Source: Pectinophora gossypiella (taxonomy: Eukaryota; Arthropoda; Insecta; Lepidoptera; Gelechiidae). From it: a stretch of DNA of 64,000 nucleotides. A program made the position numbers and the translations under genes. Below are positions 1-11,979 of this stretch, piece by piece. The notes under the pieces were generated by a model, which saw only the letters and a program-made list of their open reading frames with translations, was not told the DNA's origin and searched no databases. Where the stretch lies: assembly GCF_024362695.1 (NCBI RefSeq), contig NC_065417.1:6379001-6443000 (forward strand), in the 5' to 3' direction. Each line of letters opens with the position of its first letter. Position 1 is the first letter of the stretch.

Positions 1-104
1 TCAAGAATTTTATACATAGAGACAGTAAAAGACAATAAACAATAATGCAATTGTGATGGCTCGCGCCTGTTGCGTCTCAAAATGGCGCATTTTATAGATA
101 CATA

Positions 105-312
105 ACATACATAAACAGTCTATATACGTCCGACTACTGGGCACAGGGCTCTCCTCAATCAACCGGAATGGGTATGGTAAATACTCCACCACGCTGCTCC
201 ACTGCGGGTTGGTGGAGGTGTTTTAACGGCTAATAACCGGGACCAACGGCTTAACGTGCCCTCCGAAGCACGGAATTATGTTATTTTTTCAGACAATCCG
301 GTGATTCAAGCC
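105..312 (-). repeat. SINE-type tail fragment
   Basis: Read on the minus strand, this stretch carries the block seen in the other SINE copies of the window: GTGCTTCGGAGGGCACGTTA, then AAGCCGTTGGTCCCGGTTAT. Its left half (about 128-225) has the lepidopteran repeat phrases 'CTGGGCACAGG' and 'CACTGCGGGTTGG'. No tRNA-like head is visible, so it is a 5'-truncated or decayed copy. The best matching tail is the copy at 48497-48790. Confidence 0.6.
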
Positions 313-1454
313 TACTTAAGTCCTACTTAAGTCATTTTATAGATAAATTAATAAAAATATCGGTTTTATTATCTAATGTATTATGCTCTGTTAAAACTGA
401 TGATGGGTTAGTAATTGGGCAGTAAATTCATCAGGATAGTGTAAGGAAAACGAATTTCGAGCGCTGGCAATACTGACGGCACCGACTGGAGGTCACGTGG
501 TCTACCATCAAACGTCATTTTCAATTCTACTTTTGCTTTGGCGCTAAACGGAAGTTATTTGTTATACGTACGTGTACTTGGTAAAAATATAATTTTATAG
601 AAATTCGGATATCGAAATATTTAGCTAGTTAGTCTACATTAACTAGTGCGCGCTGCGGCCGACACAAGCAATCAAGTCTAGACTTATTTATAACAGTTAG
701 CACTGAACCGTGGAACACACAAGTCTAGACACAGCAGTAGGTACAAGCCACCAGACCAACCACTTTCGCGCACGAGGACCGGCTTTTAGCAAAAATTTGA
801 TCAGTGAAAGTCCCAAGTGATTGGACACCACGAACCGAAGGGAGCGATTAATTTCGTCTATTCTCTACAATAATGCCGTGCCTAGTTAGTAGGGTACCAC
901 AAACTAAAGCGTAAAATGGACCATTGAAAATATAGTCTAGTGAAGCCACCTACTTAAATAAGGTATGAGAGCCTTGTACCTAACTCATTTTTATACGGTT
1001 CCACAACTAAATGGATTAATTGGATGTAAAAAAAGAATTGAATTATGAGCCTTTCTTTTGTATAAAAGTCATCCGATATATTATATATTTTTAAATATTA
1101 TTACGTTTATTATATAAGTACTTGTAAAGATTTTGATAATTTTAATAGTCGCGTACACACAGCATAATCAAATAACATATATATATGAGACATACGGAAC
1201 TCTACGATACAGTTATGCCTAATTTTTGTAGAGATGTGAGAAAGTTAAATAAAATCTCTGATCACGTCACTTCCAACTTTTACGTTATTCCAGAATTGAT
1301 TGTAGATATAACGGATTTTAATTATTTCCATTACTCATAAAAATAAATCCGAGTTTCAGTAAAATATGTTAGATCGTGTAGAGAATATCTTACGCATAAT
1401 GTGACGAACGCAAGTTTGGTACTATAAAATTATTATAACCAACACGTAGAAAAC
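313..1454. other. Gene-free stretch, nothing recognised
   Basis: AT-rich intergenic or intronic DNA. I see no open frame flanked by splice signals, no RNA gene and no clear repeat boundary. The 640-800 part is less AT-rich and contains two TCTAGAC blocks, but nothing supports a function. Confidence 0.5.
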
Positions 1455-1562
1455 TTCATCATCGTCAGCTGTACGACGCCCACTGCTGGGCATAGGCATA
1501 GGATCTCCACGACGATCGGTCCTGCGCTGCCTGCATCCAGCGGCTTCCCACGACCGCGCGCG
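1455..1562 (-). mobile_element. RTE-type LINE 3' end fragment
   Basis: The sequence around 1475-1555 (CCCACTGCTGGGCATAGGC, GATCTCCACGACGATCGGTC) is the reverse complement of the 3' end of the element at 40385-40690. There the same DNA follows a recognisable reverse-transcriptase-type C-terminal reading frame. Here only the last ~100 bp survive. The (CATCATCG) end fits the GAT-repeat tail typical of RTE elements. Confidence 0.65.
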
Positions 1563-1659
1563 TCGCGTCGTCGGGCGCGTTAAAATCTTATTAACCCTAC
1601 AACAGGCAACTATGGTTGCAACTCGCAAGTTATTATTTGACGACGTTACCTTACTTATA

Positions 1660-1875
1660 TACAGGGTGTTAGTGACATCGCAACGATAACTTTGAGGGAT
1701 GATTCAGACCACCATTCTGAGTTCTGTCAGAAAATTCATCAAAATGTTAGTGTTTTTTTAATTATTTTCAGTTTTAAACTTTTGGGACGGAAAATTCCAC
1801 TTGATATTATCTCAGAATCGTAGTATGAATCATCCCCCTCAGTATTAGTTACGATGTCACTAACACCTTGTATAT
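1660..1875. mobile_element. Fold-back MITE family A, copy 1
   Basis: About 216 bp with long terminal inverted repeats. The left end reads ACAGGGTGTTAGTGACATCG and the right end is its near reverse complement (GATGTCACTAACACCTTGT). A second matching block, GGAAAATTCCACTTGATAT, lies on the inner side of the right arm. At least six related copies occur in this window. No open reading frame is present, so it is non-autonomous. The superfamily is unclear, because flanking duplications cannot be separated from the AT-rich background. Confidence 0.75.
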
Positions 1876-1960
1876 GCGTGGTGGAGGTCTGCGCCCAGCA
1901 GTGTGGTGTGCCATATAGGCTGTTTATGTTTATATATTCCTTAGCAGAAAGTACTACTGG

Positions 1961-2024
1961 TATAGAATCGTAAACCTGTTTCTCCACCTTACGTTAGTCC
2001 CATCAAAATTTAATTCCCTTGAAT
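1961..2024 (-). repeat. Repeat segment shared with 13297-13362
   Basis: On the minus strand this stretch reads AAGGGAATTAAATTTTGATG and continues through GAGAAACAGGTTTACGATTC. The plus strand at 13297-13362 matches it closely. Both lie next to a family A MITE (copies 1 and 2), so the two MITEs may sit inside copies of a larger element in opposite orientation. Confidence 0.6.
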
Positions 2025-5000
2025 TATTTTGTTGCATCATTTGTCTTTTCGAGACCACCCAATAACTCAAGAGCTTTTCTTGGTACCCACTTATAAATCG
2101 GCACGAACTAACCGACAGACATAAAGTAAACGCAACAGCATCCATATCTCACTGGTCGCAGATCTCGAATTATCTCGCTTGATCGATTTACCGTTCGTAC
2201 AACGACAAACAATTAAGATTAAACCGGCACAATTTGTTTCATGCAAACGAGTATCGATGAAGGAAAGCGATATTTGTATCGGTTTGGTAATGCTTACGTA
2301 AGTCACGCGAAAAATTATTCTTGTATGCGTTAACCCCTTTCTAATTGTATGACCAGTGTACATTATACATATGACATTTACTACCTAATAAGTATATTGT
2401 CAAGCGCTATTATTGCTATTTTACTTGACAAAAACTAATCAATTATTCTTGCCGCCGCTCTTACTTTAATGTACTATTATCTAAAGCACACAAATGGTTA
2501 TATTTACCCACTCACATAATAAGTCTCAACAGCGCATGAACTAGGCTGGTTGCGTCCATATCTAGCATTGGCCGGCTGGGCACTTGACAGAGCGCTATCG
2601 CAGATATGGAGTCAATTTGCCGGCAGGTTCGAGTTACTTTTTATACCAGAGGTCGTTGACTCACCGCTAAACATTACCCGCAGTGTCAGTGCACCGGGAA
2701 ACTCCACATCTGACCTTCATTCGATTTCCAAATTTGAAATCCATTTCTGTGACCTCGGTCGTGACATCCGAAGTAGACCCCTTCTGCTCTTGACACCGGA
2801 AAGGCCGTAGCCTAATTAATCTGTCTCCTTACCAGACTCTCAATTAAGTACGTACTGAGACCTTTCAGACCTCAGACCCTAAAAGGCAAACGCCATTGCA
2901 CGCCACGTATGACTTTGACTGGATATTTTCTTTGTTTTACTGTTGTGTTGACTATTATTTTTTATGACTTTTCTCATAAGGAAATGCCGCAAGACCTAGT
3001 TTACATTGGACCTCGCCCACTTTCTTTCTTCTTATTTGCACGTGAGTGCATTATAATGTTCTTTTGTAAATCCTTACTTAGAAACTGAGCCAGAAAAACA
3101 AGTTTAAAAACTTGTAGTTTTCAAGGACTGTTACAGGACGCGAATCGCGTTATAGCTAATAGGACAAGTCTTGTTTTCTAATATGAAACAAGGAGATATG
3201 TTATCAGAAATTGACAAGTACTATAGGCAAGTTGAGAACAACTCGAGGTGTACTTAGGTAGGTAGGAGCGAATGTCATTTCTCTTAGAGACATCTGACGT
3301 CGACAGTTGTCTCGATTTATCTTCTTCTCGTATGGGCACTCTAATTGCGACAAGTTGTCGCCTCCTCACAGACGATATCTCCCCTTTTCAGATACGAACA
3401 AAACGATTTTTCATGTTCATGTACGCGTTGACAGACGGCCTTGGGAAACCGTGTCAGATATCGCAAAAGACGCAACGAGACCTAAGTATCGCTTCGATAG
3501 AAAGTAAGATCTTTTTTATCTTAACATACATCAGATCTAGAATTCACGTTTAAATGTACAATCATATCTGGAATACCCATAAGCGAAACTACGTACCTAC
3601 CTACATGCAGATGTTCAATGAATGTATGACCGAGTTACCTAGAAATTTAGCTAGACACGGTCCGCAATTTACCTTTGTACAAATACTTGTCGCACAGTCG
3701 CTTTGAATGTCTGAAGAGATTGATGATTATTGAATTGGTTAAGTTATTGCTTCCAGAAATTTCAGACATTGTTCAGGCTTACTCTACTTTACCTTGAGAC
3801 CTACAAAAGGAGCAATGGGAGAGAACGTTACGATTACCTGACCGCAAATAAAGCATTTTAAATGAGAAGACAAAAACTAATACAAAAACGAACTAGGTAC
3901 TTACCTACAAACTGGTGTGGTACGGTACTTAATTATATTTTATGTGAAGTAATTTTATTCGTCTTAAGACCTACTAAGCCTCTCCTCCCGATAAATACGA
4001 GATATTTCATAATATATATTAACTTTTACGAGCAATCAACACTTAAAAAGGGTGTTAACGAAAATTTAGATTGGGATTGGGCCATAAAGCGGACTCCATT
4101 AGCCGACCGCATACAATTTTCGCTGCGATGCAGGATTTAATTTAATGCCCCATGGTCACCCTAAATTTAGCATCTCATGCATTGTTTTACATATAAACTG
4201 TACGATAAACAAGAGTACTTATCCAGTGTCGTCGACATTAAAATCCGGGAGTGGTTCCCTATGTCCCCGTTACAACGTTCAAGTTGCACGTCATGTTCTC
4301 CGCAGTAATGCAGACGGCGCCCAAACGATCCGTGTCGAACAAAACGAACGGTAGCACTTGACTCCGAACTGATTCCCATTCCGTCACGCTCACTTCTCAA
4401 CCGAACTGACAGCCATAACTACGACCATTACTCCTCCGACTTAACCCTTTAATTGCCTGAGATAGAACTTAAAATCCTGCGTCCGTTACTTGAGTTAGGA
4501 TCTTCTCGAGTCTCGGCGACACATGTGCAGATGCCACACGACTATTACAGTGATAGTTCTTCAGCTCTGTGAACTGGTCGTTAGGTCCACATTAGATCAG
4601 CCGTGTGCGATAATGTATCGCGGTCGCCAGGGGCTAGCAGTTGATTAGGTTGTCTCGCGTATTTGCGCTAGTTTCACAGCGTGTCTTATCTTGGCCCGAC
4701 GCGCCAATATCTATCATCTCCCTGGTAATTGATACTTGATAGCATCCAGCCGATGATGGATAATAACGTCTCGTTGGACACGTAGAGATTGCTGAAGTAT
4801 GAAACGACGTGCTTGTACCAAGGTCTGGCAGAAAAAGTAGCGCGTTAATAAGGACACAGATTGGAAGATGATTGAATATGACGCCGATAACTGAACAGCG
4901 AACGAATTGTTAATGTTATATCAAGATTATTCGAGGAGCGAGCTTTAATTAAACAAGATAAAACTCAAATAATATCTGAGTGCGGAGCCGAAATTAAGAT

Positions 5001-6486
5001 GGTATCAGCGGAACTGTGGTCAACAATTACGGGTCTGCGAAGTATTGAGCGGAATTAAAAGGTTAACGAGGACGAGCCTCGTGCTCTCGAGATGTCCTCA
5101 GTGGACGTAATTCCTGGATTATTATCTCCAAAAGCCTTGCCAAATGAGTTTTGCCATTTCACTAACACTTCTCGTATAACTTGGCAACTTTAAGATAACT
5201 CTCGGGAATTGAAAACCGTTTGCTGATGCACTGCTCATACCTGTTATAAACTTTCAAAAAGCATAAATTCGAACATATTCAAACACGGAACTTGAAAATT
5301 CGCATGTTTCAAAAACACGTCGTCTCGTAAGTTTGCTTCAGAACTTTATGGCACTTTGAGCTTTAATCGGATCAAAGTAATTTTCCTGGAAATGTGACAT
5401 AAAAATTGCCATCGTTAAGAAGTTTCTATCAATGTCGAGACTGGGTAGGTATAGGTCTCGGGGGCTGCGGCCTCGATGTGCTCTAGCCTTATAAGGCTTG
5501 GCGGCCGACGACTTGCGACAGTGCGCCCGCGCAGGTATTTTAGGCGCGAGCCCTAAATTGTTTACATGCAACCTGCAAGCTTTAATATGTAAGTAATTTA
5601 AAATGTCAACGCAATATAGTACGCAAACTTGTGTTCGCTCGTAATAAGTTTGACTACTAATTGAGTGCTTTTATAGGGTAATATAAAGCGAGTATATTAC
5701 GTAACAGTAGCAGCAAGAACCTGTGTAAGTTGTATATAATTATAAGACTCTGGCCAGTGTTTACTTCCTTTCTCAATAACCAAAAGTATATCTGAAAATA
5801 AATTACTTCATGGTAGCAAATGATTAATTGGGTAGCTTCTTTAACTAAGATTAGACATCGTTACCAAAATTGGCTTCACTCAAAAAATTGCCCTTGGCAT
5901 TCGCAATCACAGCAAATGGTAAAAAATCAATACGCTAATAAATCTTCGCCAAAACCGCCGACTACCAAACTGGGGCGGACAATCGATCGTCTGGAGTATT
6001 CAGGAGCGATTGGTTATTAACTTGCCTAATATGGGCCCTTGGAGCATTCTCGGCTGGCGCGCCGCAAAGGACGCCGCGAGGACGAAAGACAAGAAGTCGA
6101 ATTTCAACTTAAAGGAACGAGAATCCAGACAGTTCGGCGAAACCACGCACGAAATGTTTGTAGTAAGCGAGCGTAATTTGAAATTTGGAAGGTTTCTTTT
6201 TTATTCTGGAAACACCGGTTCGGGAATTTATCGTGTTGCCGCTTTGTTGTAAGTCCAAATAGGGAAGACTGCCGCGCTTTGAGGTCAGAATACAATGGTT
6301 AGCAAAACATTTGAATTGTGAACCCAAAAATGCTCTTTTTAGCTATCTTAACTATTTCAGAGCCAGATTTCGGTACGTAGCTACATTAGTTTGTAAGATT
6401 TAATTTACACTAAAATCAACTCCCAGTGAGAGCCTTTACGATACAATAGATTTTGCACAAAATATTTCTATTTTCTCTCGATTGTT
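2025..6486. other. Long gene-free stretch, nothing recognised
   Basis: About 4.5 kb without a supported gene. Open frames here are under 100 codons, in several frames, without consistent splice context or recognisable domains. GC-richer parts near 5450-5560 and 6040-6130 do not resemble any protein I know. If the minus-strand first exons at 11980 and 16107 are real, this would be intron of that gene. Confidence 0.5.
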
Positions 6487-6612
6487 CCCGAGGCGATAAG
6501 GAAATGCAGCACCCTATCTGCGTATCCAAAACGAGCCCTTATCCTATCTCTTATCCTACATTATCTGTGTCGATAAACCGTATACAAAATACGGCTCGGC
6601 TTAGATAAAGCG
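6487..6612. promoter_or_regulatory. GATA-motif cluster 1
   Basis: In about 120 bp there are at least seven GATA cores on both strands: GATAAG (6495), CTATCT (6514), TTATCC (6539), CTATCTC (6544), TTATCC (6551), TTATCTG (6561), GATAAA (6572) and AGATAAA (6604). Such density is unusual for chance even in AT-rich DNA and is typical of GATA-factor enhancers of gut, fat body or haemocytes in insects. There is no functional evidence. It could also be a decayed simple repeat. Confidence 0.35.
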
Positions 6613-7196
6613 TCCATTGTGTGCGATATTGGTAATGCTCATCCGATAATATTCAAGACTAACATTGCAATGCAGTTAATAGATTCAATGCTCATTTTCA
6701 GGAGCTCCAACTTTAGTGCGCGCACAGCTACCTAATGGTGTGAATAATGTAATTATGTAGTTAGATACCTAGAATATCAAAGATAAAAGAGATGATGGCA
6801 ATAAACGAAAATAAAGGTAACTTCCTGGAGATCAAACGTATATAACAACAGAATACATCAACATAAATAATTCGTTTTTCAAAAATATTCCATAATCAAA
6901 AATATTTCCAAAAATGAAGCTAGGTAGGTTTTAAGCTATTTTCTTAAGAAAAAATGCAAGATTTTTTTCCCAATCGTTATCGGCTAGAATCAGCAACGCT
7001 CTAGTCTCATGTACCCGTAGAGCACTTAGTGCGTCCATTATCGTTATAAGGCCAGACTAAGATGCAGACAATGTACTGAGATAAGCTATCGACCCAGGAT
7101 AGCCCGACATACATTTCTCTTGTGGAAAAAAGAACAGGATTAATTACAAGCATTTTCCTAGCGTACTGCACCTTTAATGACATTATATCAGCATTT

Positions 7197-7289
7197 TTTA
7201 TGGGTTGAGATAAAGGATAACAAACAAAAAATAAACTTATTTACCTTACCAACTAAAACGTATTGTTATCCTTTATCTCAACCCATAAA
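7197..7289. repeat. Perfect 27-bp inverted repeat
   Basis: The arms 7197-7223 and 7263-7289 are perfect reverse complements (TTTATGGGTTGAGATAAAGG... and its complement) around a 39-nt loop. The perfect match suggests a recent MITE or a young hairpin rather than chance. I see no second copy in the window. GATA cores are embedded in the arms. Confidence 0.7.
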
Positions 7290-8910
7290 TTTTTATTTAA
7301 AATATTTACAAGAGTGGAGAAGACTTTTTTATAAATGAAATATTTATTAGTTACGGACCGATATCATAGCAATGCCTTCCACTTTTATACAAAAGTATAT
7401 ACTTACCTACTACTTAATAAGGTCAGACGATATCTACTTCCGTTATCTTCTCTAAAGTTACGGACAATAAATATCTTTAAAAAAATCGTGTCCACACGGA
7501 AGACTGCAGATAAGGCGTGAGAATATAACACAGTGGCTGATTTACAAGGGATTTACTCCACAACTATACAGCTGCAGTGGACTAACAATAGATTAGACCT
7601 CACCTTACTAAAACACCGCTTCGCAGAAGACTATGACTCATGGTAAAACAATGTTACTATATCGGTGGCGAACTCTTTATCGCGGAGGACTAGAGAGTCC
7701 AAATTCGATTGCGAACGTGTGGTACACATTTGAGTGTTATGGGTGCGACAAGGTGTCCATGCCATACAGCCTATTTAGATAACTTCTAACCTCGAAGATA
7801 GAGGTGCATTTGCTTATCGAGAGTTCCGGTGTCGCCTTTGCTGTTATGAAACCGCTCGGTTCTGCTTTGTAAGCTTCTTCGGTTCGATTTCCGTGTTATG
7901 ACTCATTGATAGAATGACTCTAAGTAGTCCATAAAATGCAGATAAAAGTAAATCTAAGTATCTAGCTACTACTACCTCTAACGATAACACTCGACATACA
8001 TAAATTCATGCCCGTAATCCCTAATGGGGTAGAAGAAGATATAACTTGAAAGTAGGTAGGTTGGAAAAACATACTAACGAAAAGGAAAATTTCTGATCGA
8101 AGTAAGTACTAAAATACCTACTTGACATACGTAATTAAAATTAGGTACTTATGTACCTTTTTGTAGGTAACCATACCTACCTACCGACTAATCATCATTA
8201 AAGAGAGCAGTTTAGATTCGGTAATGGTACAGTAGAAATTGATCGCCAATTTAAGAGAAACAAACGAAAAGTAGTCTACAATACGCCCACAGTAACAAAA
8301 GCAAAAATAACATCAGACGTTCAAACTACCCAGCAGCTATACTTACAGGTATTTAGGTATATTAAATCAACTAAGAAACACGCAAAGGTGTTCCTTAAAA
8401 TACCGACACGGAAGCCTCGAAATTGTGGAAGCGAACAACCTTGCACTCAGATCAATAGAGCCTTGAACTTTCAACCAAACCAAACATAGACCAACCTAAA
8501 TACCTACTAGGTACCTTAGGAACTTCACTAGGCCTAGGTTGTGTGCATCACTAATGTTAGTATGTACTTACCTTACTAATTATAGGCGCAATACTTGCCA
8601 AGTCAGTTCATAGAATTTGCATTAATATTGATTTCGAACTCAAGTCAACACGCCAACGCATTTTGGTGATTTATTGACTAAACAGTTTAAATTTCGAACG
8701 ACTGATTGTCGTTTTCAATGTTTGCGTTTTGTTTATCGTTGAAATGTCGTTAGATTTTCGTTTTGAGTTTGACTTTAATATTTAATTTACTTTCGCGCGT
8801 AAATGGTAGACAGACGATGTGATAATTTATTGAAGGCAATAATAATAAAAAATATAGTTTTAAGTTTTAGTAGTTGAGTCTTAGTTAGGTAGGTACCTGC
8901 TTTATTTTAT
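7290..8910. other. Gene-free stretch with short repeat pieces
   Basis: AT-rich DNA with many TAGGTAGG-type runs. At 7998-8040 there is a piece of a dispersed family (CATACATAAATTCATGCCCG, then TAATCCCTAATGGGGTAG) that recurs at 18535-18580 on the other strand and at 55202-55248. Nothing else is recognised. Confidence 0.5.
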
Positions 8911-9093
8911 ACTAGCTTTTGCCCGCGACTTCGTCCGCGTGGAGTGTTATATAAGAGAGAGATCTTTGTGTGTGTGGGAGTGCATACTTATGCAGTTTAG
9001 ATTTTTTCATACAATTTTTTTCCCAATAACTCCCATTTTTCAAAATACAGCCAAAAATAAACTTTATATTTACTAAGGTATGCATGCATGCTA

Positions 9094-9285
9094 GATTGAA
9101 TCAATTGATTGAATTGATTTTTTTTTTAATTGATTGTTCATTGAGTTTTAATTTTAATACACACTTCTTCTCTTCCCTTCAACGTTGCTGTGCCCTACAG
9201 GGTCCATGTTTTAGTTCCTATGCCTATGTAACACCCCATTGTACTACATGGAATGCAATAAATAATTTAATTGAATTGAATTGAA
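9094..9285 (+). mobile_element. Nested LINE 3' tail
   Basis: The phrase GTGCCCTACAGGGTCCATGT is followed about 65 bases later by TGGAATGCAATAAATAATTT and by a run of ATTGAATTGAATTG repeats. This is the usual look of a jockey/CR1-like non-LTR 3' end with a short simple-repeat tail. A similar phrase occurs at 47905-47930. The insertion splits the surrounding repeat. Confidence 0.5.
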
Positions 9286-9295
9286 AACATTTATC

Positions 9296-10862
9296 TTACG
9301 CGGTTTCGATTTTTTCATACAAAGGTTTTTTCCGCTAACTCCCGTTTCCGTGGGAATTTTGCAATATCCTGTTGCAACTAAGCTTTAAGTTAACTAAGGT
9401 ACCTGCATGCCAAATTTCAGGCGTCTAACTTAAGCGGTTTAGATTTTTCATACAAAAGGATTTTCCCGCTAATTTCCGTTCCCGTGGGAATTCCGGGAAT
9501 TCCTTTCTTAGTGCACCTCTACGGTACCTAAGCTATGTCCCTTCAAATTTCAAATGCCTACGTTTAGCCGTTCAGGCTATGCGTTGATATGTCAGTCACT
9601 GAGTCAGTCAGTTTCTCCTTTTACTTAGATTTGATTTTTTCATACAAATGTTTTTTCCCGCTAACTACCGTTCCCGTGGGAATTTTGTAATATCCTGTTG
9701 CAACTAAGCTTTAAGTTTACTAAAGTACCTGCATGCCAAATTTCAAACGTCTAACTTGAGTGGTTTAGATTTTTCATACAAAAGGATTTTCCCGCTAATT
9801 CCCGTCCCCGTGGGAATTTCGGGAATTCCTTTCTTAGTGCACCTCTACGATTTCTAAGGTACCTGCGAGCCAAATTTCAAACATCTAACTTGAATGGTTT
9901 AGATTTTTCATACAATAGGATTTTCCCGTTAATTTCCGTTCCCGTGGGAATTTCGGGAATTCCTTTCTTAATGCACCTCTACGGTACCTAAGGTACCTGC
10001 ATGCCAAATTTCAAACGTCTAACTTGAGTGGTTTAGATTTTTCATACAAAAGGATTTTCCCGCTAATTCCCGTTCCCGTGAGAATTTTGGGAATTCCTTT
10101 CTTAGTGCACCTTTACGGTACCTATGGTACCTGCACGCCAAATTTCAAACGTCTAACTTGAGTGGTTTAGATTTTTCATACAAAAGGATTTTCCCGCTAA
10201 TTCCCGTTCCCGTGGGAATTTCGGAAATTCCTTTCTTAGTACACCTCTACGGTATCTAAGGTACCTGCATGACAAATTGCAAACATGTAACTTGAATGGT
10301 TTAGATTTTTCATACAAAAGGATTTTCCCGCTAATTCCCGTTCCCGTGAGAATTTTGGGAATTCCTTTCTTAGTGCATCTCTACGGTACCTATGGTACCT
10401 GCATGCCAAATTTCAAACGTCTAACTTGAGTGGTTTAGATTTTTCATACAAAAGGATTTTCCCGCTAATTCCCGTTCCCGTGGGAATTTCGGGAATTCCT
10501 TTCGTAGTACACCTCTACGGTATCTAAGGTACCTGCGAGCCAAATTTCAAACATCTAACTTGAATGGTTTAGATTTTTCATACAAAAGGATTTTCCCGTT
10601 AATTCCCGTTCCCGTGGGAATTTCGGGAATTCCTTTCTTAATGCACCTCTACGGTACCTAAGGTACCTGCATGACAAAATTTCAAACGTCTAACTTGAGT
10701 GGTTTAGATTTTTCATACAAAAGGATTTTCCCGCTAATTCCCGTTCTCGTGGGAATTTCGGGAATTCCTTTCTTAGTGCACCTCTACGGTACCTAAGGTA
10801 TCTGCATGCCAAATTTCAAACGTCTAACTTGAGTGGTTTAGATTTTTCATACAAAAGGATTT
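9296..10862 (+). repeat. 134-bp tandem satellite array
   Basis: The phrase GGTTTAGATTTTTCATACAA recurs at 9436, 9762, 9896, 10030, 10164, 10298, 10432, 10566, 10701 and 10835. Spacing is 134 bp (135 once) from 9762 onward, with an earlier, more diverged part before it. Each unit contains TTCCCGTGGGAATTTCGGGA and GGTACCTGCATGCC. Two unit types are mixed: one with CGTCTAACTTGAGTGG, the other with CATCTAACTTGAATGG (9896, 10298, 10566). The mix suggests repeated unequal exchange involving blocks larger than one unit. Confidence 0.9.
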
Positions 10863-10984
10863 CCCTTCACTACTCTGCTCCTATTGATTGTAGCGTGATG
10901 AAAAGTATACTATAACCTGTCCAGGAGTGTGAAGAATAATTGTACTAAGTTTCATTTAAATCCGTCCAGTAGTTTTTGTTTCTA

Positions 10985-10994
10985 TAAGGAACAT

Positions 10995-11038
<44 letters not shown>
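10985..11038 (+). repeat. (CAGA)n microsatellite
   Basis: About twelve uninterrupted CAGA/ACAG tetranucleotides. It lies in the 3' part of the composite repeat that starts at 8911, just after a phrase ending TTTTTGTTTCTATAAGGAAC. Microsatellites in this position are common in dispersed lepidopteran repeats. Confidence 0.95.
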
Positions 11039-11039
<1 letters not shown>

Positions 11040-11160
11040 AATTTTACTGATTGCATTTTTGGCATCAGTATCGACCACTTATCACCCCCTGATAGTTATT
11101 TTGAAAAAATATTTAATGTACAGAATTGACCTCTCTACAGATTTATTATAAGTATAGATT

Positions 11161-11415
11161 AAGTAGTTATTTTTTATTTCTTACCACGGAGGTTGCATTT
11201 GCATACCTTCCAGCAAATCTAATCTAATATTTAGTTATCCGTAAGTAGTTACATATTTGTGGTTTATTATATTTTTGCAAACAATATATTTAACCTAGTC
11301 TCCCGGGTAATATTTTTAGACAGAGATAAGGTAAATGATGTGGTGTATTGAATAAGTTTACTATTGTTATGTACGATGTTGATGTGATAAATTTAATGTT
11401 CCGCGAAACCCATAT
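11161..11415. other. Gene-free stretch, nothing recognised
   Basis: AT-rich sequence between the composite repeat and the second GATA cluster. No open frame or repeat is visible. Confidence 0.5.
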
Positions 11416-11520
11416 ATGATAAGGGCGCGATAATCGTGATAATACGAGTGATCAGTCACCTTGTTTGCGACCACGATCGATAGCTTATCGCATTGATAGC
11501 TGGTACATACTTGATAAAAG
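11416..11520. promoter_or_regulatory. GATA-motif cluster 2
   Basis: Seven GATA cores in about 100 bp: TGATAAGG (11417), CGATAATC (11428), TGATAATA (11436), CGATAG (11478), TTATCG (11485), TGATAG (11493) and TGATAAAA (11511). It lies about 460 bp downstream, in minus-strand terms, of the candidate first-exon donor at 11979, a usual place for an intronic enhancer. Function is inferred only. Confidence 0.35.
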
Positions 11521-11979
11521 TCTTTAATAGGTGACGTCGACATTTTCTTTCCAAGTAACTGCCTTTAATGGATTCCAATTAGTTTAACTAGAGACTGACG
11601 TAAGTACTTGCTCGTCTATTTCAAGTAGGTACCTATGTTCACATATCGATATCTACTCGATCGAAGACTGTTTAAATACAAAACAACAAGACAACATATT
11701 TAAAATTACAAAATACTACTTAGTAATCAACTTTGTAGAACTACCCTCAATAACATTTATATTTCCAAGTAGAGTTCATGTAGAGTAATTAGTAGCACCT
11801 AGTCATGCATTAATTCAATAAGCTTGCAGTGTTGCTAGTTGCAATGTTTTTAACATCACCGCAGTAGAACATTAAGGGGCTAGTTTACACTTATTCCATG
11901 TGTCACGCAGATTGGCGGCATGAAGTCGCGTCAACCGGCCGTCGCCGGGAGCGACGAGCGGCGGGAGTAGCGGACTCAC
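11521..11979. other. Sequence between GATA cluster and candidate first exon
   Basis: AT-rich up to about 11890 and then rising sharply in GC. On the minus strand it would be the first part of the intron after the donor at 11974-11979 (GTGAGT). Nothing else is recognised. Confidence 0.4.

Larger units (their letters stand above)
8911..11160 (+). mobile_element. Composite interspersed repeat holding a satellite array
   Basis: The element begins at ACTAGCTTTTGCCCGCGACT and ends near TTTATTATAAGTATAGATTA, ends I recognise as common in lepidopteran genomes although I cannot name the superfamily with certainty. Its inside has grown by tandem duplication (9296-10862), contains a (CAGA)n microsatellite near its 3' end (10985-11038) and carries a nested LINE tail (9094-9285). 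No long open frame is present. Confidence 0.65.

Noticed and set aside
10929..11129. Open frame through the (CAGA)n microsatellite
   Set aside because: Frame created by the repeat (TDRQTDRQ); part of a dispersed repeat.
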